Source: an uncultured Francisella sp. (lineage in GTDB: Bacteria > Pseudomonadota > Gammaproteobacteria > Burkholderiales > Neisseriaceae). Taken from it: DNA of 23,646 nucleotides. The stretch covers positions 1-23,646 of the forward strand of contig CALTZA010000015.1 in NCBI GenBank assembly GCA_943913655.1, read 5' to 3'. Under the pieces are notes generated by a model. It searched no databases. It was not told the DNA's origin and worked only from the letters and a program-made list of their open reading frames with translations. A program made the translations under genes and the position numbers. Positions 15,490 through 23,646 of this stretch are shown piece after piece; the first letter of the stretch is position 1, and each line of letters opens with the position of its first letter.

Positions 15490-17145
15490 TTATTTCGCCA
15501 AAGACAGTAGTTCTTGGGCATGTTGTTTGCTTAAAGCGGTGATAGCCTCACCACCTAGCATACGAGCGATTTCTGTTTCTCTATCCTCCTTATTTAACAA
15601 TTTCATTTGACTAACTGTTTTACCTGCTTTCACACTTTTACTCACTTCATAATGGTTATTTGCATAAGCTGCAACTTGCGGAAGATGGGTAACTAAAAAA
15701 ATTTGATGAAATTTAGATAGTTGCTTAAGATAATAGCCGACACGATCAGCAGCCTGTCCACTCATTCCGATATCTACTTCGTCAAAAATAAGAGTGGGAA
15801 TCCGATTAAATTGACTGACAACCACTTGCAAAGCCAAGCTGATGCGCGATAATTCTCCACCAGAAGCAATTTTGCTAAGAGGATGTAGATCGCTCCCCGG
15901 ATTCACAGACACCATAAATTGTACCGACTCGTTACCATATGAAGAAGGTTCTTCTTCATAAAAATGGATGGCAAAAATAGCCTGCGGCATTAAAAGTTGA
16001 TGCATGATGCATATTACTTCAGCAGAGAGCCTCTCTGCTGCTTGTTGACGTGATTGTTTTAAAGCCAAAGCAGCTTCTTGGTAATGATTTTGAGCCTTTA
16101 TTACACGATTTTTTAATTCTTCAATCCTTTGATGATCTTCTAATTCTAGCAACGACCTCTTAACTTCATGATATTTCTCTGGCAATGCTTCAACATCAAC
16201 CGCATATTTTTTTGCCATGGCGTTTAACTGCGCTAACCGATCCGATAGTGCTAAAAAATCCTCTTCGTCAAGGCTAGATTGGGAGTATATTTCGCGCATA
16301 TTACTTGCAACTTCGCTTAACTCTGCTTCTATACTTTCTAAAATACCTAAACTCTCTGCAAAACGATATTCATGCTTACTCAAATTATTTAATTGTGAAG
16401 AAATATAAGCTACTTTCTCATTTAAGCCATCATCAGCATTAATCAACTCTTCCACCTCATGAGATAACTCTACAATAGCTTGATGATGACTCATGGTATC
16501 ATAGCGTTGTGAGAGTGTACGCCATTCATTCGGTTGTGGATTTAAATTAGATAATTCTTGATTTTGCCAACGTAAATGATCTAGCAAAACTTGCTGTTTC
16601 TCACTCATTTGTTGGGCTTTTTCATAATCCTTACGTACCTCTTGCCAACGATAAAAAGCAGTTTTTACTTGATCAACTAATATTTGATGACCGGCATAAT
16701 CATCAAGCCAAAGACGTTGTATGGACTCTGAAAGCAATTTTTGCTGGCTATTTTGCGCATATATATCGATTAGAAAACCACCGATCCGTCGCAATTGGTT
16801 TAGTGATACTAACACCTCACCTACATAATTTTTATTTTTGCCATTTCGTTTTAATACCCGTTTGATTAATAACTCTCCTTCTTCATGGGGAAGTTCGTTC
16901 TCATCTAAATATTTTTGCAAGAAAAAAAGTTTGCTGATATCAAAAACTGCTTGTATGATTGATTGATCGGCATGGTTCTTAATTTGTACTATATCTGCTT
17001 TATTACCCATCAATAAATTTAAAGCGTCTAGAACAATAGATTTACCAGCACCTGTTTCCCCAGTAAGCACTGAAAAACCCTCATGAAATTCCACTTCTAA
17101 TGAATCAACAATAGCAAAATTCCTCAGAGCAATGACTTTTAACAT
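15490..17145 (-). CDS. recN: DNA repair protein RecN
   Basis: RecN is an SMC-like ATPase recruited to double-strand breaks. With ATG 17145 it has 551 residues (E. coli 553): MLKVIALRNFAIVD, Walker A TGETGAGKS (28-36), a long Glu/Gln/Leu-rich coiled coil from about 150 to 360, then the signature LSKIASGGELSRISLAL and Walker B TLIFDEVDIGMSG near 455-500, and LVTHLPQVAAYA. The frame is open to a TTG at 17172 inside nadK, giving nine non-family residues that I exclude. nadK-recN is a conserved pair. No LexA box was identified in front, and the 5-nt gap suggests it is read through from folB-nadK. Confidence 0.95.
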   Translation of the reverse strand: MLKVIALRNFAIVDSLEVEFHEGFSVLTGETGAGKSIVLDALNLLMGNKADIVQIKNHADQSIIQAVFDISKLFFLQKYLDENELPHEEGELLIKRVLKRNGKNKNYVGEVLVSLNQLRRIGGFLIDIYAQNSQQKLLSESIQRLWLDDYAGHQILVDQVKTAFYRWQEVRKDYEKAQQMSEKQQVLLDHLRWQNQELSNLNPQPNEWRTLSQRYDTMSHHQAIVELSHEVEELINADDGLNEKVAYISSQLNNLSKHEYRFAESLGILESIEAELSEVASNMREIYSQSSLDEEDFLALSDRLAQLNAMAKKYAVDVEALPEKYHEVKRSLLELEDHQRIEELKNRVIKAQNHYQEAALALKQSRQQAAERLSAEVICIMHQLLMPQAIFAIHFYEEEPSSYGNESVQFMVSVNPGSDLHPLSKIASGGELSRISLALQVVVSQFNRIPTLIFDEVDIGMSGQAADRVGYYLKQLSKFHQIFLVTHLPQVAAYANNHYEVSKSVKAGKTVSQMKLLNKEDRETEIARMLGGEAITALSKQHAQELLSLAK

Positions 17146-17150
17146 AGGAT

Positions 17151-18035
17151 TTAAACCAACTGTTCTCCCCAATGCAATTTTTGTCGCAAAGTTCTAAAGT
17201 AGCGATAATCTAAAGGCTGTAATAAAGTGAGTGATGAAGAATATTTTTTAATCGTGACTAGATCCATATTACGCAATTTAAAATATTCATTGCCATCAAA
17301 ATGAGCACGACTGCCCTCTCCATTAATCATCAAAACCTCTATCTTGGCATCATCATTAATGACTACAGGACGATTACTTAAAGAATGCGGACATATCGGT
17401 ACTAGAGTAAAAGCAGGAAGTGTGGCATAAAGAATCGGTCCACCTGCTGCCAAACAATAGGCTGTTGAACCAGTAGGTGTGGCAATAATCAGTCCATCGG
17501 AATGTTGAGTATAAACAAATTCTTGATTAATAAAGACTTCAAACTCAATAAGCTTGCCCTGTCCACCCCGACTGATTGTAATTTCGTTCAAAGCTAAGCT
17601 ATGAAATACCTCTTTTTTTTCACGCTGAATCACAGCTTCCAATAAAATCCGTTTTTCTTCCTTATAGTGACCTGATAAAATGTGCAGCACTGCCTCAAGA
17701 GCACCCTCCTTTACCTGGGTTAAAAAACCCAAACGACCGCGATTAATGCCAATCATCGGTCGTTGACAGTCAGCCAAACCACGTGCTACGTGAAGCAAGG
17801 TACCATCTCCCCCTATCACGATCACCACCTGTGCCAGCTGGTTTAAGTTTTTTAAACTTAAAGAATGAGTCTTGGTTTTTAGCTCTTGACCAAAAAGTGG
17901 TTCAAGTTCTTGCCAACTTTGCTGCTCCAATACAATTTGTTTACCTAAGCTAAGTAAGCTCTTGATCATGTGGATGGAGAACTCGTGAATATATGGTGTT
18001 TCTTTTCTTAACACCACACCAATGCAATCAAACAC
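17151..18035 (-). CDS. nadK: NAD kinase
   Basis: NadK phosphorylates NAD to NADP. It has 294 residues (E. coli 292). The family motifs are GGDGTLLHVARG (GGDGT at 75-79 with catalytic Asp77), GINRGRLGFLTQ and the conserved TPTGSTAYCLAAGGPI. It starts with GTG 18035; the strong G-rich ribosome site GGGGGGAAG lies just upstream, and the N-terminus FDCIGVVLR aligns with FKCIGIV of E. coli. It starts 2 nt after the folB stop. Confidence 0.96.
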   Translation of the reverse strand: MFDCIGVVLRKETPYIHEFSIHMIKSLLSLGKQIVLEQQSWQELEPLFGQELKTKTHSLSLKNLNQLAQVVIVIGGDGTLLHVARGLADCQRPMIGINRGRLGFLTQVKEGALEAVLHILSGHYKEEKRILLEAVIQREKKEVFHSLALNEITISRGGQGKLIEFEVFINQEFVYTQHSDGLIIATPTGSTAYCLAAGGPILYATLPAFTLVPICPHSLSNRPVVINDDAKIEVLMINGEGSRAHFDGNEYFKLRNMDLVTIKKYSSSLTLLQPLDYRYFRTLRQKLHWGEQLV

Positions 18036-18037
18036 TC

Positions 18038-18421
18038 TTACTTCCCCCCCTTTTGCCGCTCTATGGCAATACTGACTTCTCTTACCATTGGTAAAATACC
18101 TTGTTTGGTAAGATGTAAAGTGACTTTTTCTACTGCAAAGTGAGTCAATATAAACTGCGCCATATCTTCAGCCAACGCTTCTAATAGACGAAAATGTAGC
18201 AAACGATAACGTTGGGTCAGCTGATTTGATAAGGCAGCATAATCAACTGTATCTTTTAATTCATCTGTCTTTTTCGCTTGATTGTCTATGCCTAATACTA
18301 AATCAACTATTACAATCTGTGGATGCTGATATTCCCAGGCAGCGACACCTAATTTTGTGTTGATTTGCATGCCTGATAGTCTTAGCTCGTCTAGTGCTGT
18401 CCTCTGTAACTCTGCCACCAT
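18038..18421 (-). CDS. folB: Dihydroneopterin aldolase
   Basis: FolB cleaves 7,8-dihydroneopterin to 6-hydroxymethyl-dihydropterin and glycolaldehyde in folate synthesis. It has 127 residues (E. coli 122). Landmarks: GVAAWEYQHPQ with the substrate-binding Glu, TVDYAALSNQL, LLEALAEDMAQFIL, and VTLHLTKQGILP with the catalytic Lys. About eight residues (MVAELQRT) precede the usual start, so the true start could be slightly internal, but no better start codon is evident. First gene of folB-nadK-recN, divergent from plsY; folB and plsY are often neighbours in gammaproteobacteria. Confidence 0.88.
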   Translation of the reverse strand: MVAELQRTALDELRLSGMQINTKLGVAAWEYQHPQIVIVDLVLGIDNQAKKTDELKDTVDYAALSNQLTQRYRLLHFRLLEALAEDMAQFILTHFAVEKVTLHLTKQGILPMVREVSIAIERQKGGK

Positions 18422-18432
18422 TTGAATCCGCT

Positions 18433-18460
18433 TTCACTTTGCTTTCTTTTAAGATAAAAT
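18433..18460 (+). promoter_or_regulatory. Candidate promoter for plsY
   Basis: TTCACT (18433-18438), a 16-nt spacer and TAAAAT (18455-18460), 31 nt before ATG 18492, in the 70-bp divergent gap shared with folB. Confidence 0.4.
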
Positions 18461-18491
18461 GCCCGCCTAATTTCAGAAAGCGAAGTATATC

Positions 18492-19082
18492 ATGGACCTT
18501 AGCTCAATAATTTTAATCGTTGTGGCCTATTTGTTGGGCTCTGTATCTTTTGCCATTCTCGTCTCGCATTTTTTCCATTTAAAGGACCCAAGGTACTATG
18601 GTTCAAATAACCCCGGTGCTACTAACGTGATGCGTAGCGGAAATAAACTGGCTGCCCTATTAACCTTGTTAGGAGATGCCCTAAAAGGTTTTTTGATTGT
18701 TTTCATAGCGATTCATTATCATTTCTCTCCTCTAACTATTGCTTTAGTGAGTATTGCTGTTGTTTTAGGCCATATGTTTCCCATTTTCTTTAAATTTCAG
18801 GGAGGTAAAGGGGTAGCAACAGCCATTGGAGTGATTTATAGCTTATCTTGGCCTGTGGGGTTGATCATGTGTGTCTTATGGCTTATTTTGTTGTTTATTA
18901 CTAGAATTTCTTCTTTATCAGCACTCATCACTTATTTAGCCTGTCCTTTGCTTTCTCTTTATTTTCTTGATGAAAAAATTTATCAGGTAACTTTAACAAT
19001 GATCTGTTTATTAGTGATTATGCGCCACAAGGACAATATTATTAAATTGCTACAGCGTAAGGAAAATAAAGTCGGAAAATAA
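18492..19082 (+). CDS. plsY: Glycerol-3-phosphate acyltransferase PlsY
   Basis: PlsY is a multi-pass inner-membrane enzyme that acylates glycerol-3-phosphate from acyl phosphate, the first step of phospholipid synthesis. It has 196 residues (E. coli 205). The conserved loops are GSVSFAIL at the N-terminus, GSNNPGATNVMRSG, GDALKGF, and GHMFPIFFKFQGGKGVATAIG, which bind phosphate and acyl phosphate. Hydrophobic stretches around 5-25, 52-75, 78-96, 112-134 and 138-180 fit the usual five membrane spans. The C-terminus MRHKDNIIKLLQRKENK is typical. Confidence 0.95.
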   Translation: MDLSSIILIVVAYLLGSVSFAILVSHFFHLKDPRYYGSNNPGATNVMRSGNKLAALLTLLGDALKGFLIVFIAIHYHFSPLTIALVSIAVVLGHMFPIFFKFQGGKGVATAIGVIYSLSWPVGLIMCVLWLILLFITRISSLSALITYLACPLLSLYFLDEKIYQVTLTMICLLVIMRHKDNIIKLLQRKENKVGK

Positions 19083-19165
19083 ATTTCTCAATTTTGCCTT
19101 ACAGAATTAGCATATCAAATGTCATGCCTATAGTCGGTACCATTAAAATTTAGATATAGAGTATC

Positions 19166-20209
19166 TTGAAAATTACAACAGCCAAGCAGGAGAAAAAATA
19201 TTATCGCGTATTAAACTGAGGATTTTTATTATTAATATTCGCTTTGACTTTGCTGTTAATTTTGCTATGTCCGCAGCACATTATCAGCGCTAACGAGTAT
19301 ATAGCCAGTTTAGAGCTCAGCCAGCTTCCTGGCGCTATCGTCAAAATAAAATCGCTTCACTATACTAACTATTGGTTCTCAAAATAAACCTGCCCTTTCG
19401 ACAATCGCCGTGTACTTACCAAAGGGCAATTCATCGCGATGTGGTTGGCCAGATCTCGATAGAAAAATAGGAGCATATAATGTAGGTTAATGTCTCGTTA
19501 AAGCAGCCACATCTCCATTTCCCTTCTCTTGCTAAAAATTGGTTTGTGATAGGCCGCCAGTCTCAAAGTGGCAGTGTTGCTTTTTTTACGGTTCGCTACG
19601 CCAATACATGATGGGCTTTCCTATCATGGCGCAGTGGCAACTGGCGTACCTACCTATTGAAAAGATATTCTCCCTTGATATTTCGTCGGCTACCTGCTCT
19701 GCCCAGCAGCATTCCTGGGCTGCGAAAATTATATTCCCAAACTGACAGTGCATGCTCTTTATATCATATCAAGACTATGTACCGTACATCCCGAATGGTA
19801 TCTTGATTCTTATTTGTCCAAATATGGAAAAAACTGGGCTAATACAGCGAGGGACCAATTTGCGGTTCGTTCACAGCTCATCATCCTTTAAAAGGTTTTG
19901 AGTGTCTAGTAGAATTAAGAGAGTGTTTGCCTAGAAAGATTGTTTCAAAGCTCCTAGGATTCAATAAAGCCTTAGCCGACTATGGCAGTTTCAGAAAAGA
20001 ATTATCAAGATCCAATCTTTATTATTAGGTAAGAGGGCCTTGATACAAATGTATTTATGCTTGATACAGCTGCTCTTGCAGCAAAATTAAAAGTCAATCT
20101 TAGCCCCCGTCACTTTAATTTTATCCTGCTTAAGACCACAGTAGCACTGTTAAATATTTCGAAAAAGGATAGACAGACCCGGTTTGTAGAAAAGATAATG
20201 GCTAGATAA
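19166..20209 (+). pseudogene. Eroded gene for a membrane-anchored protein
   Basis: This 1.3-kb gap holds a degraded gene. From TTG 19166 one reads KITTAKQEKKYYRVLN, a TGA, then the hydrophobic anchor GFLLLIFALTLLLILLCP, and QLPGAIVKIKSLHYTNYWFS before a stop at 19385. Further pieces appear in shifted frames: NWFVIGRQSQSGSVAFFTVRY, GLSYHGAVATGVPTY, ALYIISRLCTVHPEWYLDSY followed by LSKYGKNWANTARDQF, GFNKALADYGSFRKELS, and near the end FMLDTAALAAKLKVNLS to a stop at 20207-20209. The single N-terminal anchor followed by a PG-V--xSxxYxxxWFS pattern recalls the DUF945/YdgA family, but this is a weak visual match. Many stops and shifts are present. Confidence 0.5.
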
Positions 20210-20407
20210 TTTTACTTTCTGGCTCTCTAAACAATCCTAGACTTTGCCTATATTATGCGCATTATCCTTCTCAGAAGCAACATCATCGGTGAAGATAACA
20301 CACAAATCAGGCCCGGTTTCTTAGTATTATCTAGAGATAAACCTGGCAAGATTATAAGTTTCTAAATCAAAATCAAAGCGATTATACCGGCATAAAAAAC
20401 AAATCTT
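20210..20407. other. Gap downstream of hprK, no intact gene
   Basis: On the minus strand short coding-like pieces are visible (FDFDLETYNLARFIS and DLCVIFTDDVASEKDNAHN) separated by stops. They may be leftovers of a gene once downstream of hprK, where rapZ often sits, but I see no RapZ motif. No clear terminator was found. Confidence 0.25.
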
Positions 20408-21388
20408 CTAATCTCCATAGGCATCGTCATCATCTAGGGGGGTTAGTTCTTTTGCTGACATAGCGCGATGATGCCGTTCTAAGAACTCTTGGGTACTATT
20501 TAAACCACGCAACTGCAAGATATATTGGCGAACTGCTGACTCTGTTAATACTGCTATATTGCGTCCAGGTCCCACTGGTATCATCACTTTGCGCATTGGC
20601 ACATCAAGAATCGTTTGAGTCTCCATATGCATGCTCAAACGATCCATGTTTTTCATATAATCATCATCGGCACTAATTAATTGAATAATCAGCTTAAGTC
20701 TTTTTTTGAAACGAACCGCAGTTTCTCCAAACATAGTGCGTACATTTAATACCCCAAGCCCGCGCACTTCTAAAAAGTCTTGTAATACCTCTGGACAACG
20801 GCCTTCTAAGGTCTCTGGGCCCATTTTATAGATTCTAACAGCATCATCAGCAATTAAAGAATGTCCACGCGACAATAATTCTAAAGCAAGCTCACTTTTA
20901 CCTAGACCCGAATCTCCCTGTACCAAAGTACCAACTTCAAACACATTCAAAAAAACACCATGCATAACAATAGAGAGTGCTAATGCTCGCTGTAAATACA
21001 GCTGCAATAGTTGAATAATTTGTGAACTTTCCATTTTAGAACGCATTAAAGGCACACCTTGGGCCGTACATACTTTTTTTAATTTATTGCTGATCGTTAA
21101 ATTATTAGCCACAATAATTAGACAGATTTTGTTGTGAGAAACGATATCAAAAAAAGTCAAAAACTGGTTCTCTTGTATTTTCTCAGTAAGATATTGATGC
21201 TCTGAAGGTCCTATAACCTGGATCTTATTAGGATGAATCAAGTTTAAGTGTCCTACCAAAGACCACTGCTCTTGCTCTTCATTGTTAATGCTAATTTGAC
21301 TATCTAAGCCTTCTCTACCTGTGACCCAAGACAAAGATAACTTATCTTGATTGTCACGGTATAACTGCCGCACCGACAATTTCGCCAT
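20408..21388 (-). CDS. hprK: HPr kinase/phosphorylase
   Basis: HprK phosphorylates and dephosphorylates a seryl residue of HPr-type phosphocarriers. It has 326 residues. The N-terminal domain is variable. The catalytic core has MHGVFLNVF (His143), Walker A QGDSGLGKSELALELL (157-172), IADDAV (Asp181-182) and the family signature EVRGLGVLNVRTMFG (207-221), then PVGPGRNIAVLTESAVR. An acidic end (PLDDDDAYGD) closes it. It starts 6 bp after ptsN, so the two are co-transcribed; no HPr (ptsH) or EI gene is in the window. In proteobacteria such kinases tend to regulate rather than transport, which I infer here. Confidence 0.95.
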   Translation of the reverse strand: MAKLSVRQLYRDNQDKLSLSWVTGREGLDSQISINNEEQEQWSLVGHLNLIHPNKIQVIGPSEHQYLTEKIQENQFLTFFDIVSHNKICLIIVANNLTISNKLKKVCTAQGVPLMRSKMESSQIIQLLQLYLQRALALSIVMHGVFLNVFEVGTLVQGDSGLGKSELALELLSRGHSLIADDAVRIYKMGPETLEGRCPEVLQDFLEVRGLGVLNVRTMFGETAVRFKKRLKLIIQLISADDDYMKNMDRLSMHMETQTILDVPMRKVMIPVGPGRNIAVLTESAVRQYILQLRGLNSTQEFLERHHRAMSAKELTPLDDDDAYGD

Positions 21389-21394
21389 GAAGTA

Positions 21395-21844
21395 TTAACT
21401 CATAAAAAATAGATCACTGATAGCAGCGGCAGAGGATAAGGTGCGCAACTGCTCTCTTACCTCCTTATTGGAAATCTTACAAGCGATATGGGAGAGAATT
21501 TTCATATGCTCATCATTGCTCATTTCTGGCACAATCACAGCAAATATTAGATCAACTTGATGATCATCATAACTATCAAAACTAATAGCTTTTTTCAGAC
21601 GAGCAAAAATTACACTTGCTTTTTCTAATCCTGATACTCGACCATGAGGAATGGCAGCCCCGCAATCTAACGCGGTACTGCCTAATTTTTCTCTCGATAA
21701 TAAAACCTGAAAAATTTTATCTTCGTTCAGACCGCTTTGCTTAGCAAAAATCTCTGCCATTTCTTCAAATAACCTTTTTTTATTATTCACTTCCAAATTT
21801 AGAAGTATATGTTCAAGTGGTAATAAATCTGAAGATAGATACAT
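21395..21844 (-). CDS. ptsN: Nitrogen-type PTS EIIA protein PtsN
   Basis: PtsN (EIIA-Ntr) is the terminal phosphoacceptor of a regulatory phosphotransfer chain. Its 149 residues match the family. The phospho-His is His67 in CGAAIPHGRV. The preceding REKLGSTALDCG and the later IFAVIVPEMSNDEHMKILSHIA also follow the family. It precedes hprK by 6 bp and follows ubiA by 66 bp. No rpoN or hpf gene, common neighbours of ptsN, is present. Confidence 0.95.
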   Translation of the reverse strand: MYLSSDLLPLEHILLNLEVNNKKRLFEEMAEIFAKQSGLNEDKIFQVLLSREKLGSTALDCGAAIPHGRVSGLEKASVIFARLKKAISFDSYDDHQVDLIFAVIVPEMSNDEHMKILSHIACKISNKEVREQLRTLSSAAAISDLFFMS

Positions 21845-21910
21845 ACAATCAACTCATATCAAAATTGGTGCGCTAATCTATCATGTCATTAAAATAAATG
21901 CTAGCCGCAC

Positions 21911-22765
21911 TTATAGCGAACACACAATACCAAACCAAATAAGCAGACCAAACCACTTGTTTTGTAAAAAAGCCTGGTAACATGCCAGACGATCATGATT
22001 ACGGATACGAGGATACTGTCTAATCATTAATAATGCGACAGCCCAAAGAGACAACCAATAATATATTTTTAAAGCATACAGATAGCCGACAACCATCATC
22101 AATACTAGAAAAAGCGTGTAACATATCATCACTGCTGTTACATCATATCTGCCAAAGGTGATGGCAGAGCTTTTAATAGACAACTTTAAATCATCTGGTT
22201 TATCGCTAATGGCATACACTGTATCGTAACCAACTGTCCAGAAAATAGTTGCTAAATAAATTAACCAGCTTACTCTAGGAACAGTATTTAAAACCGCAGC
22301 ATATGCCATGATAATCCCAAAGGAAAAAGCGAAACCAAGATATAGCTGGGGAATAGAAAAAAAACGCTTCATCCTAGGATAAGTACAGCAAAGAAATAAA
22401 GCTACCAAACTTAACTTCCAGCTAAGCCAATTTAAAGGGAGCAAACATAAAAACGCAATAAAGCAAAATAACGCAGCAGTAAGTAAAGCTTGCTTTTTAC
22501 TAATATATCCTGCTGTAACTGGTCGATCTTTCGTACGCTCTACATACTTGTCTATGTCACTATCGCTAATATCATTGATAATACAACCAGCAGAGCGCAT
22601 CGAAAAGGTGCCTATAGTAAAAAGAAAGAAATAAAAAGGCGACAAAGAACCCTCACTAGCCAACCATAAAGCCCAATAAGTAGGGAAAAGCAATAGTAAA
22701 GTCCCTGTCGGTTTATCCACGCGGGCTAATAAAAGATAATCTTGCCATCTGCCTTGTTGCTTCAT
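21911..22765 (-). CDS. ubiA: 4-hydroxybenzoate polyprenyltransferase UbiA
   Basis: UbiA is an inner-membrane prenyltransferase that attaches the isoprenoid tail to 4-hydroxybenzoate. It has 284 residues (E. coli 290). Two Asp-rich motifs bind Mg-diphosphate: CIINDISDSDIDKYVERTKD near 81-100 and YDTVYAISDKPDD near 179-191. DKPTGTLLLLFPTYWALWLA at the N-terminus and YPRMKRF are also conserved, and the rest is hydrophobic with about eight to nine spans. It uses the product of UbiC. It heads a minus-strand unit with ptsN and hprK. No clear promoter was assigned upstream. Confidence 0.95.
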   Translation of the reverse strand: MKQQGRWQDYLLLARVDKPTGTLLLLFPTYWALWLASEGSLSPFYFFLFTIGTFSMRSAGCIINDISDSDIDKYVERTKDRPVTAGYISKKQALLTAALFCFIAFLCLLPLNWLSWKLSLVALFLCCTYPRMKRFFSIPQLYLGFAFSFGIIMAYAAVLNTVPRVSWLIYLATIFWTVGYDTVYAISDKPDDLKLSIKSSAITFGRYDVTAVMICYTLFLVLMMVVGYLYALKIYYWLSLWAVALLMIRQYPRIRNHDRLACYQAFLQNKWFGLLIWFGIVCSL

Positions 22766-23096
22766 TATCTGTCTTATTAACTCTTAATTAACTACGATAA
22801 AATTCGTCTAAATGACACTTTGATCTATGAAAATCGCATATTAACTCAAATTGAAAACACTCACTCTCTATGTACTTTAGCTATTATATCTTCTTCATCA
22901 ATAGGTACCAGCTGTAATCCAAGATGGAGTAACCTTGAAAAGGCAATTAATCATGTTTGATAATACAACAGTATTACTTACGACATCTTTTGCTGCAAGT
23001 TATCATGAAAAAAGACATCAACTACTAACCTCAAAACAGCCATATAATAAAAGCTCGATTCATCATTTGTGAAAGAAATTTGTCAAAATCATATCG
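22766..23096. other. Gap between nlpD and ubiA; one possible 39-codon ORF
   Basis: The only coding candidate is on the plus strand: ATG 22953 to TGA 23070-23072, 39 residues starting MFDNTTVLLTTSFAASYHEK, with AAAAGG about 9 nt before it. It has no recognised motif and runs against both neighbours. The minus-strand promoter of ubiA probably lies here, but I could not place it. Confidence 0.25.
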
Positions 23097-23646
23097 CTAT
23101 AGAGGAATATAAGGCGCAGGATCTATCGCCTGTCCATTTTTACGTAATTCAAAATGTAATGCTACCTTAGATGCACCACCTGTATTACCCATTAAGGCAA
23201 TTCGCTGTCCACGCTTTACTTGTACACCTTCCTTCACTAAATTTACCTGATTATGGGCATAAGCAGTTAAATACTGATCATTATGTTGAATAATCACTAA
23301 ATTACCGTAACTGCTTAATTGACTACTATAAATCACTTTACCATCAGCAGCTGCCACAATCGGTGTTCCAAGATCTCCTGCAATAGTCACTCCTCTATCA
23401 TGCGCATTAAATCGACTAGTCAATACGCCTGCTACTGGTCTTATCCAAGTAATACCTCCGACGGTACGTGGCTTAGAAAAAATAGTATTATAGGTTGAAG
23501 ATGCCTTAGCTTGCACTGAACCAGTCGATGTTAAATTTACCGCTGGTTGTGGTGCTTTGGAAACAGAAGGCAGTGGCGGTGAAGTAGCAGAAATATTTCC
23601 AGCGCTACTTTTAGGTGGTTTTACTTTTAACACCTGTCCAACTGAA
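23097..23646 (-). CDS. nlpD: Murein hydrolase activator NlpD, C-terminal part (cut by the window edge)
   Basis: NlpD activates cell-wall amidases at the septum from the outer membrane. The visible 183 residues begin inside the end of a LysM domain (SVGQVLKV), followed by a Pro/Ser/Thr-rich linker and a LytM/M23 domain from about WIRPVAGVLTSRF to the end. Zinc ligands of active M23 enzymes are missing: the HxGxD site reads DRGVT and the HxH site reads ALHFE, which is the degenerate pattern of NlpD/EnvC activators rather than a working peptidase. YAHN and the end NGQAIDPAPYI match NlpD. The frame continues through 23646 with no start, so the N-terminal lipoprotein signal lies outside the window. 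rpoS is not downstream as it is in E. coli. Confidence 0.88.
   Translation of the reverse strand, partial: SVGQVLKVKPPKSSAGNISATSPPLPSVSKAPQPAVNLTSTGSVQAKASSTYNTIFSKPRTVGGITWIRPVAGVLTSRFNAHDRGVTIAGDLGTPIVAAADGKVIYSSQLSSYGNLVIIQHNDQYLTAYAHNQVNLVKEGVQVKRGQRIALMGNTGGASKVALHFELRKNGQAIDPAPYIPL

Noticed and set aside
17146..17172. TTG-started extension of RecN
   Set aside because: It lies within nadK and adds nine residues absent from the family; ATG 17145 fits E. coli RecN.
19539..19745. 68-codon plus-strand ORF
   Set aside because: Its Cys/Trp-rich composition is unlike a real protein, and it lies across fragments of the eroded gene in other frames.
23097..23646. Active M23 zinc peptidase
   Set aside because: The HxGxD and HxH zinc-ligand positions are replaced, which is the pattern of NlpD/EnvC activators.

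Overview
This is an AT-rich stretch of a gammaproteobacterial chromosome carrying mostly core housekeeping genes. Class Ia ribonucleotide reductase (NrdA, NrdB, YfaE-like ferredoxin) closely resembles the E. coli proteins. UbiC, UbiA, LptE and NlpD point to a Gram-negative, ubiquinone-using cell. GatCAB together with an HprK-PtsN pair recalls Legionellales/Coxiellaceae-like lineages rather than Enterobacterales; this placement is inference. Several genes are visibly decaying (recG, a family of small glycine-rich exported proteins, and a membrane-anchored protein after plsY). That fits a host-associated lineage undergoing genome reduction.

Layout. 1-960: the 3' part of recG, broken by a frameshift with about 16 bp missing, its end tandemly duplicated as a 143/144-bp unit. 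1000-2380: four neighbouring genes or remnants for short, exported, Gly-rich proteins; only the third, a lipoprotein, is intact. 2380-2574: no convincing gene. 2575-3589 (minus): ubiC behind tRNA-Arg(ACG) and tRNA-Glu(UUC), with a near-consensus promoter in front of the tRNAs. 3744-5314 (plus): rnc-era. 5311-6788 (minus): lptE-holA. 6879-11412 (minus): rarA-gatC-gatA-gatB. 11413-11767: divergent promoter region. 11768-15482 (plus): nrdA-nrdB-ferredoxin. 15490-18421 (minus): folB-nadK-recN. 18492-19082 (plus): plsY. 19083-20407: an eroded gene. 20408-22765 (minus): ubiA-ptsN-hprK. 22766-23096: gap. 23097-23646 (minus): the C-terminal part of nlpD, cut by the window edge.

How the genes fit together. 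UbiC makes 4-hydroxybenzoate from chorismate and UbiA prenylates it, the first two committed ubiquinone steps, although the two genes lie about 19 kb apart. GatCAB would finish Gln-tRNA(Gln) and/or Asn-tRNA(Asn) by transamidation. NrdA/NrdB with the ferredoxin supply dNTPs, with the ferredoxin maintaining the NrdB di-iron cofactor. RarA, RecN and the broken recG belong to replication-fork repair. HprK and PtsN are a regulatory phosphotransfer pair.

I saw no CRISPR array, transposase, prophage or defence island. The least ordinary region is the cluster of small Gly-rich exported proteins at 1000-2380, which I could not assign to any named family.
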